Shown here: one piece after another, positions 7,618-8,110 of the stretch
Position numbering within the stretch: the stretch's first letter is position 1
Layout: each line of letters begins with the position of its first letter
DNA from: Pseudomonadota bacterium
GTDB taxonomy: Bacteria; Pseudomonadota; Gammaproteobacteria; GRL18
Assembly: GCA_030632745.1 (NCBI GenBank)
Contig: DAOVUE010000047.1
Span: 1-8,110 of the forward strand
Reading direction: 5' to 3'
DNA: 8,110 bases
Notes under the pieces: model-generated
The model's input: the letters and a program-made list of their open reading frames with translations, nothing else
Told to the model about the DNA's origin: nothing
Databases searched by the model: none
Translations under genes and position numbers: made by a program

Positions 7618-8110
7618 TTATCCTGCGTTATAATGGAGGTATAAAAGATTATTGCCTATCCTTTGGATAGGCATATTTTTACAAGACAGGGAGTTGCAAC
7701 CGTTAACAATAAATTCTGCTATATCGATCCAATTTTCTTCTCTTAATGCAGCGCTATGAGCCCCCCTAACATACTCAATTTCATTTGGCTTTTCTATATC
7801 AACAAAGCCATCATGCCCAGCACTGCCTAAATCCTGGAGCTTTAAAATTTCTAATGCTTTGGGAAATAAAGCAACTACCCAATCACTCGTAGCTACATAA
7901 TTCATAATTCGTTCAACTTGTTTTTTTTCAATAAATTTATTCCAAGCATAAGTAGTCGGAACGACACTACCTGCAAACACCACATTTTTAAATATACAAC
8001 CAGGGTGTTTTTTCAAAGCTTTAGCAAGCAAATAAGTCCCATTACTATGTCCCACAAAAGAAAAATCTGCATTGGGATACATCGCTTTATTTTCTGTGTA
8101 TTGATCCATA
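7618..8110 (-). CDS. Alpha/beta hydrolase, 3' part (5' end outside the window)
   Basis: The visible 163 residues show a serine-hydrolase nucleophile elbow, FVGHSNGT (18-25, Ser22), a likely acid in ATSDWVVALFP (Asp76) and a likely catalytic His in RGAHSAAL (His118), in the order expected for the Ser-Asp-His triad. An ATG occurs at 8107-8109, but family members normally have the oxyanion-hole region and about 80-100 residues or more before the elbow, so the frame very probably continues past 8110. The substrate cannot be told; lipase or esterase activity is possible. The tail after about residue 137 looks unlike a hydrolase end and is encoded across the holA terminator, and the stop codon lies only 4 bp from the holA stop. 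This suggests either that the ancestral stop was lost or that the gene was placed here by rearrangement. Confidence 0.7.
   Translation of the reverse strand, partial: MDQYTENKAMYPNADFSFVGHSNGTYLLAKALKKHPGCIFKNVVFAGSVVPTTYAWNKFIEKKQVERIMNYVATSDWVVALFPKALEILKLQDLGSAGHDGFVDIEKPNEIEYVRGAHSAALREENWIDIAEFIVNGCNSLSCKNMPIQRIGNNLLYLHYNAG
7653..7680 (+). terminator. Rho-independent terminator of leuS-lptE-holA
   Basis: TGCCTATCC (7653-7661) pairs perfectly with GGATAGGCA (7665-7673) around a TTT loop, a 9-bp stem, followed by TATTTTT to 7680. It lies 40 nt after the holA stop. It is located inside the 3' end of the convergent hydrolase frame, encoding that frame's residues about 146-153. Confidence 0.85.

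Noticed and set aside
7629..7634. TATAAT downstream of holA as a promoter
   Set aside because: No -35 element at a suitable distance, and it lies just before a terminator with no plus-strand gene beyond.
7652..7683. Possible nadD remnant (translation ...WIGIFL, resembling the IGIFGG start of NadD) after a GGAGGT
   Set aside because: Only four residues match, they fall in a perfect terminator hairpin that explains the bases, and the following codons show no NadD motif.

Overview
The window looks like a chromosomal segment of an AT-rich gammaproteobacterium. The best evidence is the block of a DUF1451/YbeL-type zinc-ribbon gene divergent from leuS-lptE-holA, which matches the gene order I know from Escherichia coli (ybeL, leuS, lptE, holA). 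The lipoprotein LptE also implies a Gram-negative outer membrane with lipopolysaccharide. I cannot name the genus.

Layout: positions 1-116 hold a nearly complete long imperfect palindrome that can fold as one hairpin, possibly a non-autonomous mobile or repeat element. An AT-rich upstream region with short direct repeats follows, then a two-gene unit: alanine dehydrogenase (ald, 360-1463) and the ribosome-rescue hydrolase ArfB (1478-1924). That unit ends in a compound hairpin and a convincing Rho-independent terminator (1994-2026). A hexapeptide-repeat O-acetyltransferase (2063-2596) comes next and converges on the zinc-ribbon gene (2716-3252, minus strand), with an inverted repeat between them. 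A divergent intergenic region carries a good extended -10 promoter for leuS and a short 12-bp tandem repeat in the leuS leader. leuS (3484-6039), lptE (6079-6579) and holA (6579-7613) form a tight operon that ends at a perfect 9-bp-stem terminator (7653-7680). The window closes with the 3' part of a minus-strand alpha/beta hydrolase gene (7618-8110) whose last codons run through the holA terminator.

Most of the content is housekeeping: amino-acid catabolism, rescue of stalled ribosomes, leucyl-tRNA synthesis with editing, LPS export and replication clamp loading. I see no new multi-gene system. The signals most worth a second look are (a) the 116-nt palindrome, in which all nine wobble-type pairs are G.U in a plus-strand transcript; (b) a six-copy 15-bp minisatellite inside leuS that adds an acidic/lysine repeat to the editing domain; (c) the hydrolase gene that overlaps the holA terminator where nadD is often found.
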